Shown piece by piece: positions 13,218-23,310 of a stretch of DNA of 64,000 nucleotides. Below the pieces are notes generated by a model. That model was not told the origin of the DNA. It made no database searches and saw only the letters and a program-made list of their open reading frames with translations. A program made the position numbers and the translations under genes. How positions within the stretch are numbered: the stretch's first letter is position 1; every line of letters starts with the position of its first letter. The stretch spans positions 55,836 through 119,835 of the forward strand of contig JADNRV010000159.1 in NCBI GenBank assembly GCA_015499995.1, read 5' to 3'. This stretch comes from Flammula alnicola. Lineage: Eukaryota > Basidiomycota > Agaricomycetes > Agaricales > Strophariaceae.

Positions 13218-13335
13218 TTGTTCGTGCGTTTTTCGGCTCCTAACCAAAAGAGATTGAAAGTGAATTGAGATTTGAGAATGAGCGGCCTCCCACAGAGTCC
13301 GATGAGGTCCGATGGCTGCAGTGATGGGATCACGC
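13218..13335 (+). repeat. left arm of imperfect inverted repeat
   Basis: Reverse complement of this arm matches 13657-13753: both contain GCGTGATCCCATCA, a CATTCTCAA(A/T)TCTCAATT block and GGAGCCGAAAAACG(A/C)ACGAAC in the same order. Spacer is about 320 bases. Could be a decayed foldback or MITE-like element; no target duplication was identified. Confidence 0.6.
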
Positions 13336-13656
13336 TCAGACTCTCAGAGTCAATGAAACACAGACACTGAGTACTGAGTACTGAGGACGAACAGTCCAAG
13401 TTCCCACAACATATGACAAACCACAAACTTGAAACGGCACCTTTATAATTTGGTGATAAGTAATTCAACAGACAACCAATTGCAAGCCTCAAGGCAAGCA
13501 TAATACGTTCAATTATACACATTTTACACAAATGCAATGCATCGCCGTAGATTTATCATTTGTCGTGTGTTCAACTGCAAACTTCAAATTTTCAAAGCTT
13601 GAGCGCTTGACATCTTTCAATTTGGAAATCCATCAGCAGTCATGACTAGTCACGCG

Positions 13657-13753
13657 GCGTGATCCCATCAGACTCCTTTGAGGCGCGTCCCTCTTTTTCA
13701 TTCTCAATTCTCAATTCTCTTTCGGTTGGGAGCCGAAAAACGAACGAACGAAC
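13657..13753 (-). repeat. right arm of imperfect inverted repeat
   Basis: Partner of 13218-13335. It is about 20 bases shorter because part of the middle (a GGCCTCCCACAGAG-like stretch) is missing or diverged. The arm ends in a short GAAC tetranucleotide run. Confidence 0.6.
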
Positions 13754-14382
13754 GACATTCATTTTTGAGTACGCCGTCAGGAACTCTCATTCCGCACACC
13801 TCTTGTCATGCATACTTTGCAGCGAATTGTATGGTGGCAACCATAACGCGTGACGCAGGCCAGGTTGCTTCCAAAATCACGTCCAAAATCCACCTCTAGA
13901 GGGCGGGTTTTGTCCCCGAAAGGTTTGTTTTGAGCTGGTTTTAAGCTTCTAGACTAATTCAATCAATTTGGCCCACATTAATAGGCAAATTTCGTGGAAA
14001 CCAAAATGTCGTAACGTGCAACGCACCGATGAGACCATACAATTCGCCACAGTATTCGGCAGTCGAACGAAACCACCGCGTGAAATGCTTATGCCATGCG
14101 TAAGCAGGGATACCATTCAATCCTCGATCATTCCTGCCAGTAGCCCGGCGCCTATTTACGCGAGCCTAGTCATTCGCCTTTAGATGAAACGTAAAGCGAG
14201 GATCCTCGCTTCCCAATCCCTTTTTCCAATTGCAATGGTCTGTCAGGATCGCATGCAGAGACCATTCGGCCTGTCAAAGACAACTTGGGAAGACCCAATG
14301 GCCGACGCACAAAAGCTCTACTATTTTTTTCACTTTTTGGTAGCAATTTTTCGCCCCAGACGACCTGAGCTCCAAGCACCTC

Positions 14383-16511
14383 ATGCGATCACCATACCAG
14401 CTACTGCTTTTATGTCTTCTCCCTCTCGTCAATGCTTTGACGAATCAGACTGTACCCATCTCTAATACTACTCAGATAATGTGAGTTATGCGACTCTCTG
14501 TTTCAACATCATGCGACCCATCGCTTGTTCCTTGACATGTAGTCGGTCTGGAAGTGGATGGTCAAATGGAGCGGTTGCTGGCTCAACAACACTTGTTTGC
14601 GGCGCATGGACCCAAGGAATTTCTGACTCGATAACCTTCAAATTCAACGGTAAGTGTCCCTCCGTCTTGGAGGGATAAACAAACGCATTCTAATATTCTT
14701 TGCTCAGGAACGGCTGTCTACGTCAACGGCCTTGCACTTACCAATACTTCCAGGCATGCGACGTTGGATGGGGTAGATTTGGACCAGCTTTTCTCTGACG
14801 TCCAGCTTCCCCCTGGCTCATTAACCTGTGGCGAAACGATATATACAAAATCTGGACTTTCGAACGCTGAACATACCTTGGTCATCAGCTTCATTGGTCC
14901 CATATTGAACAATCCGACTGGCACACAGCAGTCACTCGTCGTGCAGAGCATAACGTAGGTTCTCTCTAAACTTTCAGCCTGACAGCTGATCAACGAGAAT
15001 CGCAAACGCCTTCAAGTTATACTTTCGATGAGGGGCAGACTTCGAGCCTGAGTGCTATCAGTCCCTCTGCGACAAGCAGTCCTATTTCTGCAACAAGCGC
15101 TCCAACAAGTAATCCTACTTCTGCAACAGGCGCTACTGCGGCCTCGCCTTCCAAGAGTGTCAATTCCAAGAAAGTTGGTCCAATTGCAGGCGGCACTGTG
15201 GGCGGTGTTGGCGGAATATTCCTTCTTGGAATTGCCTGGTCGCAATCCCATCACCTGTCTTACTTCTTTTCATCCATCGTTCGTCTGTCATCCCATGCAC
15301 CTTGTTTCACACTTCCTAATCTCGTTTATCAAGGGGTTTGCTCTTTTTGGTTGGATGCTTTTCAGCAGACGTCGCTTTTCTTTTCTTTCTGATAAGAATG
15401 TCGGGCAAGTCGAAGTAAGTCACCCTCAGCAGCTTTGAATGTCCGTGCTCATCACGTCTGGCAGATTACCCTTTTCCTCTCACCGCTCGAAAATCTTAAT
15501 GACTCCGATGACGAGGCAAAGGAGACTCTTCTTGTCTGGCAGGTGAGTTCATTACGATGTCCAGACCTCCTATATATCTCATTGCGTTGCAACCTAGGTC
15601 ATTAGGATAGGACATTCCCGTGAGTTATCTTACTAGGTTTACGATATCCTCATCTAAACGCTCTCAGGGAGAGATTTTGTTGTCTCTTGTCCTTGCATGT
15701 TCGCATTTCCTTTCCTGCGCCTTTTTTCCGCCACTCATAACACGCTCATTTAGTCGCGGTTCGGCCAATGGTCAGACCAAACTCGGGTTTGGAACAGTCG
15801 AAGACAGTGGAAGGTCCATCAAGTGCCCTGACTCTGCACCGGCCCCGGTAAGACGATAAATCGGCTTCTCTATTGCCACGTTGCTTATGCGCGATTGATC
15901 ATAGGCCGTATGGAACGGCGAAGAATGGGCAGAGTCAGAAGACAACGACATGTCTGCTAGGAACAACCATGAACAGGCGATGGACATTGCTCTTGGTAAG
16001 GCTCTTGATCTCTTGCGATGCCTAAATTTGACTATTTTGGCTAGGCACCTATGAAGTGTTGAAGCGGGGACCCGTATTCAAACCCTTCCTTCGTATCAAG
16101 GACGTTCCGTGAGTAACACTTGATCAATTTTGCCATCGTAGTTCTCATGTGTTTCTCATTGATCAGTCAAAATGAAAAATATCAAGCTGGAGCAGAACTC
16201 TACTTGCACGCCTTTGTCACCCATGGATATGAAGGTTGGTAAATGTGAATTGGTACATTTTCTACGGAGCTGACGTCCCGGCAGATGGTCAATACGACGA
16301 AAAGCTCGTAGAAGTGGTTCGAGGAGATATGCTTACCAAGAAAGGCATCAAACTCTCTGACCTCAAACCGGTGAGTACAACAATTTGTTGCAGTATGATG
16401 AGAGATTTTAATATGACTTGACAGCTATCCCAATGGGTCATTCGACGTGTGAATGATAAGCTGGAGCTCAAGGTCAAAGGGCGCATCAGCAGGGAGGATA
16501 GCAAGGTTTAA
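14383..16511 (+). CDS. signal-peptide, single-span membrane protein with long C-terminal region
   Basis: ATG 14383 begins a clear signal peptide (MRSPYQLLLLCLLPLVNA). An extracellular part follows (LVCGAWTQGISDSITFKFNG, then LDGVDLDQLFSDVQLPPGSL), then a Ser/Thr/Ala-rich stalk and a glycine-rich membrane span near 15180-15235 (VGPIAGGTVGGVGGIFLLGI) followed by RRR. Splicing then keeps phase into FLSDKNVGQVE, ITLFLSPLENLNDSDDEAKE, a proposed 9-base exon at 15611-15619 (DIP), GEILFRGSANGQTKLGFG, YEVLKRGPVFKPFLRIKDVP and VNDKLELKVKGRISRED, ending TAA 16509-16511. The alternative is two genes, the second starting at an ATG near 15357 (MLFSRRRFSFLS). The layout resembles the many basidiomycete surface proteins with a lectin-like ectodomain; the C-terminal domain is unknown to me. 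Confidence 0.6.
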
Positions 16512-16802
16512 GACAACCGCGGCGTGTTGTGATCTTCATCCCGCACTTTCTTCATTCTGACCTATCACGACTATTATGCTTACTGGCTTCATCATGCTTT
16601 ACATACATACACTGATTCATTTTTCACCTCACCCTCATTCCAAACCCATTCTTCCCATCCTCTCCAAATGGCCCAATCAACATGAATATGTCGGCTGCTT
16701 TCATGTTCTATAGATACCTTGGGCATTCAATTTAATTTCATACTACTAATTGCGGGTCTAGTTGTCTAATCGAATTCTGGACATGACAGATCCCGAAGTG
16801 GA

Positions 16803-17432
16803 ACATTGGAAGGTGGCGGCCGAATCCTTCCTGGAATACAGGCGAGGGTAATTACGCCCGATGGTCAACCTGCTGGATACGGTGAACCCGGGGAGCTCAT
16901 CGTCAAAAGTGCCGCTACAGCTCAAGTTGGATACTTTAACAATGTTGAAGCGTGCTGCGGTCTATGTTTTTGGTCACGCGATCCATGCTGAAAACGGTCT
17001 ACAGGACAGAGGAAATCTTCAGAGACGGGTAAGTCCACAGCCTATAGCCATAATTTCAGCTCATCAACATTTCTTAGATGGATCCACACGGGAGATGAAG
17101 TTATCCTTACCAGTGATCAAGAAGTTTTTGTATTTGATCGACTCAAGGTATGGTAATGATCATTCCTGGCATTTTGGCGGCGTTCTTTATCATCGATAGG
17201 AACAAGATAGGAACTCCTAAAAGTTAGAGGGTTTCAAGTAGCGCTAGCAGAGCTGGAGGGATGTCTGCTCTCACACCCGGACGTTGCTGAACCCTGCGTC
17301 GTAGGAAAGCCAGACGAGTACAATGGAGAGGTACCACTTTCCTTCATCGTGCTGACGGCACTGGCAGCCACTGCAGAGCGCATAGGTCGTGATGCCAGTA
17401 TGGCAAATTATTTGACGGAGAGTATAATCAAG
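16803..17432 (+). pseudogene. 3' fragment of a 4CL-like gene (inverted partial duplicate)
   Basis: From 16803 (CATTGGAAGG) the sequence matches the reverse complement of window bases 1-375 closely, including introns. It splices to LPGIQARVITPDGQPAGYGE, GYFNNVEATEETF-like sequence, GWIHTGDEVILTSDQEVFVF, then ELLKVRGFQVALAELEGCLL and ending YLTESIIK at about 17432. The upstream half of the gene is absent, with unrelated sequence before 16803, and the last exon with the usual PKxPSGKxLRR motif was not found after 17432. It is therefore a segmental copy truncated at the 5' side and probably at the 3' side. Exons kept in it are open, so the copy is fairly young. Confidence 0.72.
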
Positions 17433-17708
17433 GTGAGAGTTATATTGGCCGCTGAAGCATGTAATAAAGTCTCCTCTTCTTGCTTGTCAGTCCCCGTCAC
17501 TAGCGGATGATTCTTTCCATAGTGCCCTTGAGATCCGAGCGCCGCACAGGCGCCTATTTCCGAAATTCTAGCATGCCCGTCCTGCTGGTGGTGCAGTGAG
17601 TATATCTCCATGCGCTAAATCAGATTTCCGTATGGCATGGGTGATATTGAAGCGGGCCGCAACTTGGGCTTCTCTTCAGGAGGACTATCGCTCGCCATGG
17701 TTCAGTGG

Positions 17709-17716
17709 TATATAAG
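17709..17716 (+). promoter_or_regulatory. candidate TATA box
   Basis: TATATAAG lies about 40 bases before the ATG of the RlpA-like gene at 17756, a position usual for fungal core promoters with short leaders. Inference from sequence only. Confidence 0.45.
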
Positions 17717-17755
17717 GGAACCTGCTCAAAGCCCATCCTCCACCTCTTTGCATCT

Positions 17756-18387
17756 ATGTCTCTGCACAAGCGCCTCATCTCCACGGTCTCCCTCGCCATT
17801 GCGGCTAGTGCCCTCACGGCACCTATACTACCACGTCAGAGCTTCCTGCAGGGCACACAGACCGGCCAAGGAACTTTTTATAATATTAATGGTGCGTGCT
17901 TCTACCCCGGCGATTCGGAATCCAATAAGTACTGCACTATCGCAAAGCTGAATGTCATCCATAGCTGGCGTGAGCGCATGCGGTGTGGATATCCAAAATT
18001 CAGACCTCGCTGTCGCCGTGTCCCGTCTCTTGTTTGACAATTATCCGTTAGTGGTGATATGTTCTTGGTCTTCTTTCAGTACTCGGTCACAGGCTAAAAT
18101 ATAACAGTGGATATAACGGTATCAACCAGAACGATAACCCAGTATGCGGGAAGATATTAACAGCTTCCTGTAAGCTCTAATCATTTACTTCGGGCATTTT
18201 CGAGCCTTGGTAACTTTTGTTCTGTCTAACGACGTCGCTAGACCAAGGCAAGAGTGTTACGGTGAAAGTTCTAGACCGCATGCCGTTTGGACAGGTCACC
18301 GACCTCAACTTCTCCCCCGGGGCTTTCGAGATCTTGTCTTCATTATCAGATGGTGTAATTGAAATGACCTGGGTTTGGGGGGGTTAA
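17756..18387 (+). CDS. small secreted RlpA-like double-psi beta-barrel protein
   Basis: The family (expansin/barwin/cerato-platanin-like fold) comprises small secreted fungal proteins acting in the cell wall or on plant walls. ATG 17756 opens a signal peptide (MSLHKRLISTVSLAIAASAL), then QTGQGTFYNIN. A first intron (GTGCGT...CATAG) joins to AGVSACGVDIQNSDLAVAVS, then RLLFDNYP; further introns lead to GYNGINQNDNPVCGKILTAS, YQGKSVTVKVLDR and NFSPGAFEILSS, ending VIEMTWVWGG with TAA at 18385-18387. Family members normally have DRCxGC after the VxVxD strand; here this is DRMPFGQ, so two cysteines of the usual disulphide set are missing. The rest of the fold looks complete. Confidence 0.78.
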
Positions 18388-19176
18388 ATACAAGTTTCTG
18401 CTTCACTTTCAAAATGTACCACCACACCTGCTTTAAGACCATACAAGCCATTGTACAATATCAGGCTGTGATTTTACACTACTAGTCATGCCACAACGAT
18501 TTTGCAAAGGGCGCATATCAAGCTACAAATCATAAGGACCGGTTTGCGCAGACGACAAAATGGCTGGAGAGACAGGAGTGACGCACCGCGCTAGCACGCT
18601 TTATTGCCCAATTTTGCCAGCCGCATCTCACCACGCGTCGGATTGAAGAAGCGGCGATCGACATTCACAAGTTTTAGAACGAAGACATTCACAGACACGA
18701 GCAGAAAAGGTGAGAATTGTGCGAGTATTAATATACATGGACCGTAAGTTCTGTCTCTAGGTAAGTAGGATAGATATATAACACAGCAGTCCCGTCCCAG
18801 CAGCTGGCTGGCGCGTAAATCGTCTGTTTGGTTCTTGGTCTGGTCGGGGTCTTGACCCCTCTTGGTCAGGTTAAGTGTGGTGTTGTGGTGTGGCCAATAT
18901 AAAGGGGGCCAACCACGGCATAGTGGCCGAGCAGCGGCAAAAGCAGCGACTGAGGGTGAGGAAGGTGCCGAGCCTAAACACACGGCGGGGGCGGGTGACG
19001 GATGGTGGAAGTGTTCTGTTCTGCACAGCTGGGTGGTAACAGTTTGGTATGCGGAGGGAGGAGGTAAGCCGTGGCAAAAAGACCAGGACAAAGATGGCCA
19101 GTACTGCGATGCGCGGGGTGCGAGTGGTACAACAAGTAGGTGTATGTGTAAGAGTTATATGGGGTGCATGCGATAT
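18388..19176. other. intergenic, no gene seen
   Basis: Spacer between two converging genes. A minus-strand open frame (about 18591-19091) has low-complexity, unsupported sequence. Expected to hold both 3' UTRs. Confidence 0.35.
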
Positions 19177-20643
19177 TCATGGTCTCCGCTGCGAGAGGTG
19201 TCTCATGAGCAATTCGTACCTGCAATGTAGGTAGTCGTCAGTCACAGACCCAGTGATTCGAAGAGACAACGGCGAAGCAAGCAAGAAACGAATATAAAAC
19301 TCACGAAAGCATCGTCACAGCGCTATTAGGCACAGTGCGAAACAAATTAATCGACAGGCCTTTATACAGCGCCGTCCAGCCCTCCTTCGCGATCAGCTTC
19401 CTCGTGGTATATACAATTCCTCCTCGGGCATGTTGCTTGATCATCCCGTCGGACGACATATCGTCCGCGAGGGGCCGCCGTTGGGTCTGGAGGCGCGTAC
19501 GGATAACCTCGTGCGGGTACGTTGCTATCGAGGCTGTCATCTTGGAAATGGCGGAGCATAAAAGGATGGTTTTGCCCGTCAGAGGGGCGTCCGAGTCGCC
19601 TTCTGTTCAAGTGAAATCCGTCATCAATTCGATTCTGAAAGCGTAACGTATCGAAGGACGAGACGGGACGGGAAGGTACTTACGAGACCATAGCTTCAAT
19701 TGTTCGTAAAGCGGGAATTGCACCGCGACGTGCATGATGCCCAATAGACTCGGCACGAGCCCGCGATAGAATGCACGTATGCCCTCCGTCCGCCAAATCG
19801 TGATTGCAGCATCCAGGGTATGTTTATACCGGACTTCGTCTTTCGTCTGCGTCTGGACATCATACAGTCATAATGAACATCCCAACTCCACCAACTGAGA
19901 AAAACGAGGCGTAAGGACGCACCATGAACCTCGTTTTGATAACCCAGAGCGGGTTGGTGCAGATGGTGCTCGTCGCGCCGGCGGTCATGGCCGACAAGAT
20001 GTGGAGAGACCACGGATGCTCGCGCGCGACTGGCTGGTAACCCTTGACCTGCGCGGCGGGGTAAAGACGCTCGCTCGACTTGACGTCAGAAAGCCCGACT
20101 GGAGGTTCGCCGAACGCTGTCTTGATCCCATCGTACACCGCAAAGTAGATGGCCCAGGTGGGGAGGTATCCGAGAATTGTGGGTCCGAGACCGCGGTAGA
20201 GCCCACGGAACCCGTTCTCTGTCAGGATATCCTTGACTGTGCCTGGGAGAAGGAAGATTGTCGGAGAGGATCGTGGAATGATTCAGAATAGAGTTGGATA
20301 GACAGGAATGAAAAGGTAGACGTTAGTAGAGAGGTCGAAGGAAGGACTGAAGCTGATGAAGGGACGCACCGAGGACACCCAAGTACCCTCGCTGCCCTTG
20401 CACCGTCCGCTGCGCCTGCAATTTAGTTTTGACCACATCCAAAGGGCATGTCGCGATGCTAGCAACCAGTCCACCGCCAGCACCCGCTAATAAGCCGACA
20501 GCCAGAAACACACTCTCATCAGCAACCAAGCACCAAAAAAAAGTGGGGCAAGGCCGGGTGGTGTGCTTACCGATCATGCTGTTCGCCGTCCATTTGGTCT
20601 TTTTTGCGCGCTGTGTCTGGCGAGCAGCAGCTTCTGTTCCCAT
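19177..20643 (-). CDS. mitochondrial carrier, NAD+/folate/pyrimidine-nucleotide type
   Basis: SLC25 inner-membrane carrier. ATG at 20643 (MGTEAAARQTQRAKKTKWTA) is followed by three repeats with signatures PLDVVKTKLQ, PLWVIKTRFM and PHEVIRTRLQ. The second signature has W where most carriers have an acid, which is the hallmark of the NAD+ (yeast YIA6/YEA6), FAD/folate and pyrimidine-nucleotide subgroup. Matching blocks are GLVPSLLGIMHVAVQFPLYE and GFRGLYRGLGPTILGYLPTW. Five or so short introns. The last small exon reads YELLMRHLSQRRP with TGA at 19177-19179. NAD+ carriage is the best guess from the HVAxxFPxYE block; folate is the alternative. A degraded copy of the first two exons and introns lies at 51447-51836. 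Confidence 0.85.
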
Positions 20644-21133
20644 GTCTCTGTCCCAACGCCTCTGCGCGGGGATCTGAGAGAGGGCGTGCTGCAGGCGCTG
20701 GTCTTGTTAGGGTGTTTGGTCGCCGTTTAGTGGATTGACCGAGTCGTAGTTTGTCACAGCAATTTTTAGTATCACTAATCAGACAACACTTACCCCCTTC
20801 CGGTTTCTGCCGATCCATCTCTTATCTCTCCGAGCAGCACAAAGGGGCCGACCACAGCCGAGCACTGGCAAGCAGCTAATATTTTATTCAGGTTGAAGTA
20901 ATGGGCACGAAGGACGAGCAATGGATTAATGAGATCTGAGAATGTGCCTCGGAGGAAAGATGGAGCGCAAATCTCTCAGGGGTGGATCTAGTGCTAACGT
21001 CTGGTCTTTTATTTAAACATACATACAGTACGCACGCGACTACAAACTACTATTCTAATAGGCTATAGCCAGATACATAAAAGGCCTTGATGGGCTCAAA
21101 CCCAGGCCTTCATTCCCAATCTAATCCACTCTC
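20644..21133. other. intergenic, carrier promoter
   Basis: No gene seen. Contains the upstream region of the carrier gene and the 3' side of the F-box-like gene. Confidence 0.4.
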
Positions 21134-22234
21134 TCAAGTATTCGTACGACGTCCCCAGCGAGGACTCGACGTGTTCGGATGCGTCGGAGGATCTGCACAG
21201 AGCTCCCACATCCCTCTCTGGCTCGCATTATCGCACCAGATCTCCAGCTCCGTGTTCTTCAGCGGCAGCTCAAAAATGAACAGCCGTTTCTTCGCTACTG
21301 GGCGCGAGATGCGCAACCCACCGGCACTCCTCGGTTTGGTGACGATGACGGTATGCAAGGACGGGTAGGCTTCCTGATCATCGAGCATCGTCAGTCCGAC
21401 GGAGGCGTCGTTTTCGGATAAGTCTCTGCCGCTCGTGCCGTATGAAAGATGCGTAAGGTTGGGCAAGGGAATATTGGAAGGGACCCGGTCGCCGATGAGA
21501 CGTAGGTGTGTTAGTTGGCGGAAGAACGCCGCCCCGTTGGACGTGCTGAGCAGGCTCGTCCAGGCCTGCGTCCTGGTAGAGAGTAGCGTTAGATTCTTAC
21601 AGTCTACATGACTCAATCGCGTCCCCCGAAAAGTGATAGACTCTTGCACGATGTAGGCATTCGAAGCCAACGACCGTAGATTGCTGCACTTCTTCACAAT
21701 CCCGACTGAAGTGCCCAACAGATCCTCCTTCAGCGGCGTCACCCACATATAATGGACGAGGGAGGCGAGCTTCGGCCGCGCGCGCAGAAAACAATCAAAC
21801 GAGCGGATCTGCTCCGGCGTGATGAGCCTGACGGGCATGCGCGGCAAACAAGCGTTGAAAGTCAACCCCTGGCAACGTTCAGACACCCGCACGAGCGCCA
21901 GATACGTCGACGGCCAGTCAGCGCAATGCGCCAGCACAACGAGGCTGATCTCCGGAGGGAGGTCCAGCAATCGAAACGAGCCCCTCTCGACGATCTGCCG
22001 CTGCTTCTCGACCAGGTCGCGCTGCGCTGCTTGCAGGCGCTTGATGCGAGCGAAGTATTGCTTCTTCTTGTGCGGATCGGAATAGAGGGTGCCGCTGCGT
22101 ATGACCGAGTCCTGGCTGAGCCTGTTTATGAAGTAGGTGTAGGCCACGGATAAGAGGACGATCCATGATAGCGCCCACTTCACGCCTCCTGTTGGGAACA
22201 CGGAGGCGGGAATGTCAACCAGACGCGAGAGCAT
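21134..22234 (-). CDS. F-box-like protein with N-terminal membrane segment
   Basis: Single-exon gene of 366 codons, ATG at 22234. Residues about 18-36 form a hydrophobic segment (KWALSWIVLLSVAYTYFI), followed by a basic/coiled stretch (KRLQAAQRDLVEKQRQIVER) and an F-box-like opening (FRLLDLPPEISLVVLAHC, about residues 85-102). After this comes a leucine-patterned region (FFRQLTHLRLIGDRVPSNIP) like degenerate leucine-rich repeats of mushroom F-box-type proteins. F-box proteins recruit substrates to SCF ubiquitin ligases; whether this one does is not shown. The membrane anchor before the F-box is unusual. No break seen. Confidence 0.7.
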   Translation of the reverse strand: MLSRLVDIPASVFPTGGVKWALSWIVLLSVAYTYFINRLSQDSVIRSGTLYSDPHKKKQYFARIKRLQAAQRDLVEKQRQIVERGSFRLLDLPPEISLVVLAHCADWPSTYLALVRVSERCQGLTFNACLPRMPVRLITPEQIRSFDCFLRARPKLASLVHYMWVTPLKEDLLGTSVGIVKKCSNLRSLASNAYIVQESITFRGTRLSHVDCKNLTLLSTRTQAWTSLLSTSNGAAFFRQLTHLRLIGDRVPSNIPLPNLTHLSYGTSGRDLSENDASVGLTMLDDQEAYPSLHTVIVTKPRSAGGLRISRPVAKKRLFIFELPLKNTELEIWCDNASQRGMWELCADPPTHPNTSSPRWGRRTNT

Positions 22235-22279
22235 CCTGGCTGCGATAGTGTGTCAGAGACATGATGAGCTTTTGGGCTG

Positions 22280-22500
22280 ATGATTCGTGAAGAGAATACT
22301 CACAAAACGGACGAAGGCCTGTATCAAGATAAGAAGAGAAGAAGTTGTGATGCATGCGTGGGGTTTATCTGTGATTTCGACCACGAGGACAACGCGAGGC
22401 GAAGCGTGTGTCGAGTGTGCGTCCTTGAAAACGTCTTGTCAGACAGAGTGTACTGGAATCACGTACCTGGTCCCTTTCTGAGCAAGGCATCCAAGTGGTA
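22280..22500 (+). pseudogene. possible relic of a Zn(II)2Cys6 DNA-binding domain
   Basis: One frame reads KKRRSCDACVGFICDFDHED, and the next frame continues GEACVECASLKTSC. Together they give C-x2-C ... C ... C-x2-C-x6-C, close to the fungal zinc-cluster pattern but with two residues short between the second and third Cys and a frameshift near 22395. No downstream regulator domain is seen. Weak; a chance match is possible. Confidence 0.3.
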
Positions 22501-23310
22501 AAGAACAACTCCATTACGGAGTCTCCTCCAGTGCGAACAGGCCGCCCACACAATGGCCGACCTTATGTAACTCCCTATTTAGGGGAGGTTGCAATAACAG
22601 AGGTGCTTTCTTGATTCCTCCGAAAGTTTCCTCCGCACCACCAATTTTTTCTCTAGCTTTCTCTGCTGCGTGTCATCCTCAAAATATATCTGCCATCTAG
22701 AGTTTGCTTACGCCAATGTGTAGCGTTTGAATCTCGACTGTTGCGCTGCTCGTTGATCTCAATACGACGATACCAATTAAACTCGGCCCTTTCTGTTGGG
22801 AAAAGGGTGATACTGTGACGACATGGTCGTAGCATGAAACTGCAGACTGCCCTCCCGGATATTAAGGCTGCTGTCTGACTCCTCCTCATCGATAATTCCT
22901 GTTGTGCACTTGCACGGCTGGTTATGATAGCGTGCCAGTGGGACGCACGAAAACGAACCGCGATGGTCATGGCTTTCGGCCAAGTCTCCGCTAACTGTGG
23001 ATCTTGCTCTTCTACTAGCCTTGTCTTCAGACAGCCTTTCGTTCATCTCGAAAGCATCACAAGAGAGCTATCGCCAAGTCTAAAGCTCATCCTCACTACC
23101 ACAAGCCTGAAATGTTGAAACTTTCATCCCTCGAACAAGCTGATGTAATGGTTCTGTAACGTAACCATTGTGAATCCCTTTAAGATGACTGTGTGATCTT
23201 CATGGAGTTCTGTTCGCAAAATTTTGGCACTAGTTGAAACTAGGCCCCTACCAACAGATTTATAACATAGCTTGATCCTCTTGTCTTCCACAACAGCCCG
23301 CTTTCTTGTC
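22501..23310. other. intergenic, no gene seen
   Basis: Short open frames on both strands without motifs. Contains the presumed promoter of carboxylesterase 2. Confidence 0.35.

Larger units (their letters stand above)
12778..14382. other. intergenic region holding an inverted repeat
   Basis: No supported gene. It contains an imperfect inverted repeat (arms 13218-13335 and 13657-13753) and a small tandem repeat ACTGAGT at about 13365-13385. The open frames here are mirror products of the repeat arms. The last 100 bases should hold the promoter of the gene starting at 14383. Confidence 0.4.
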
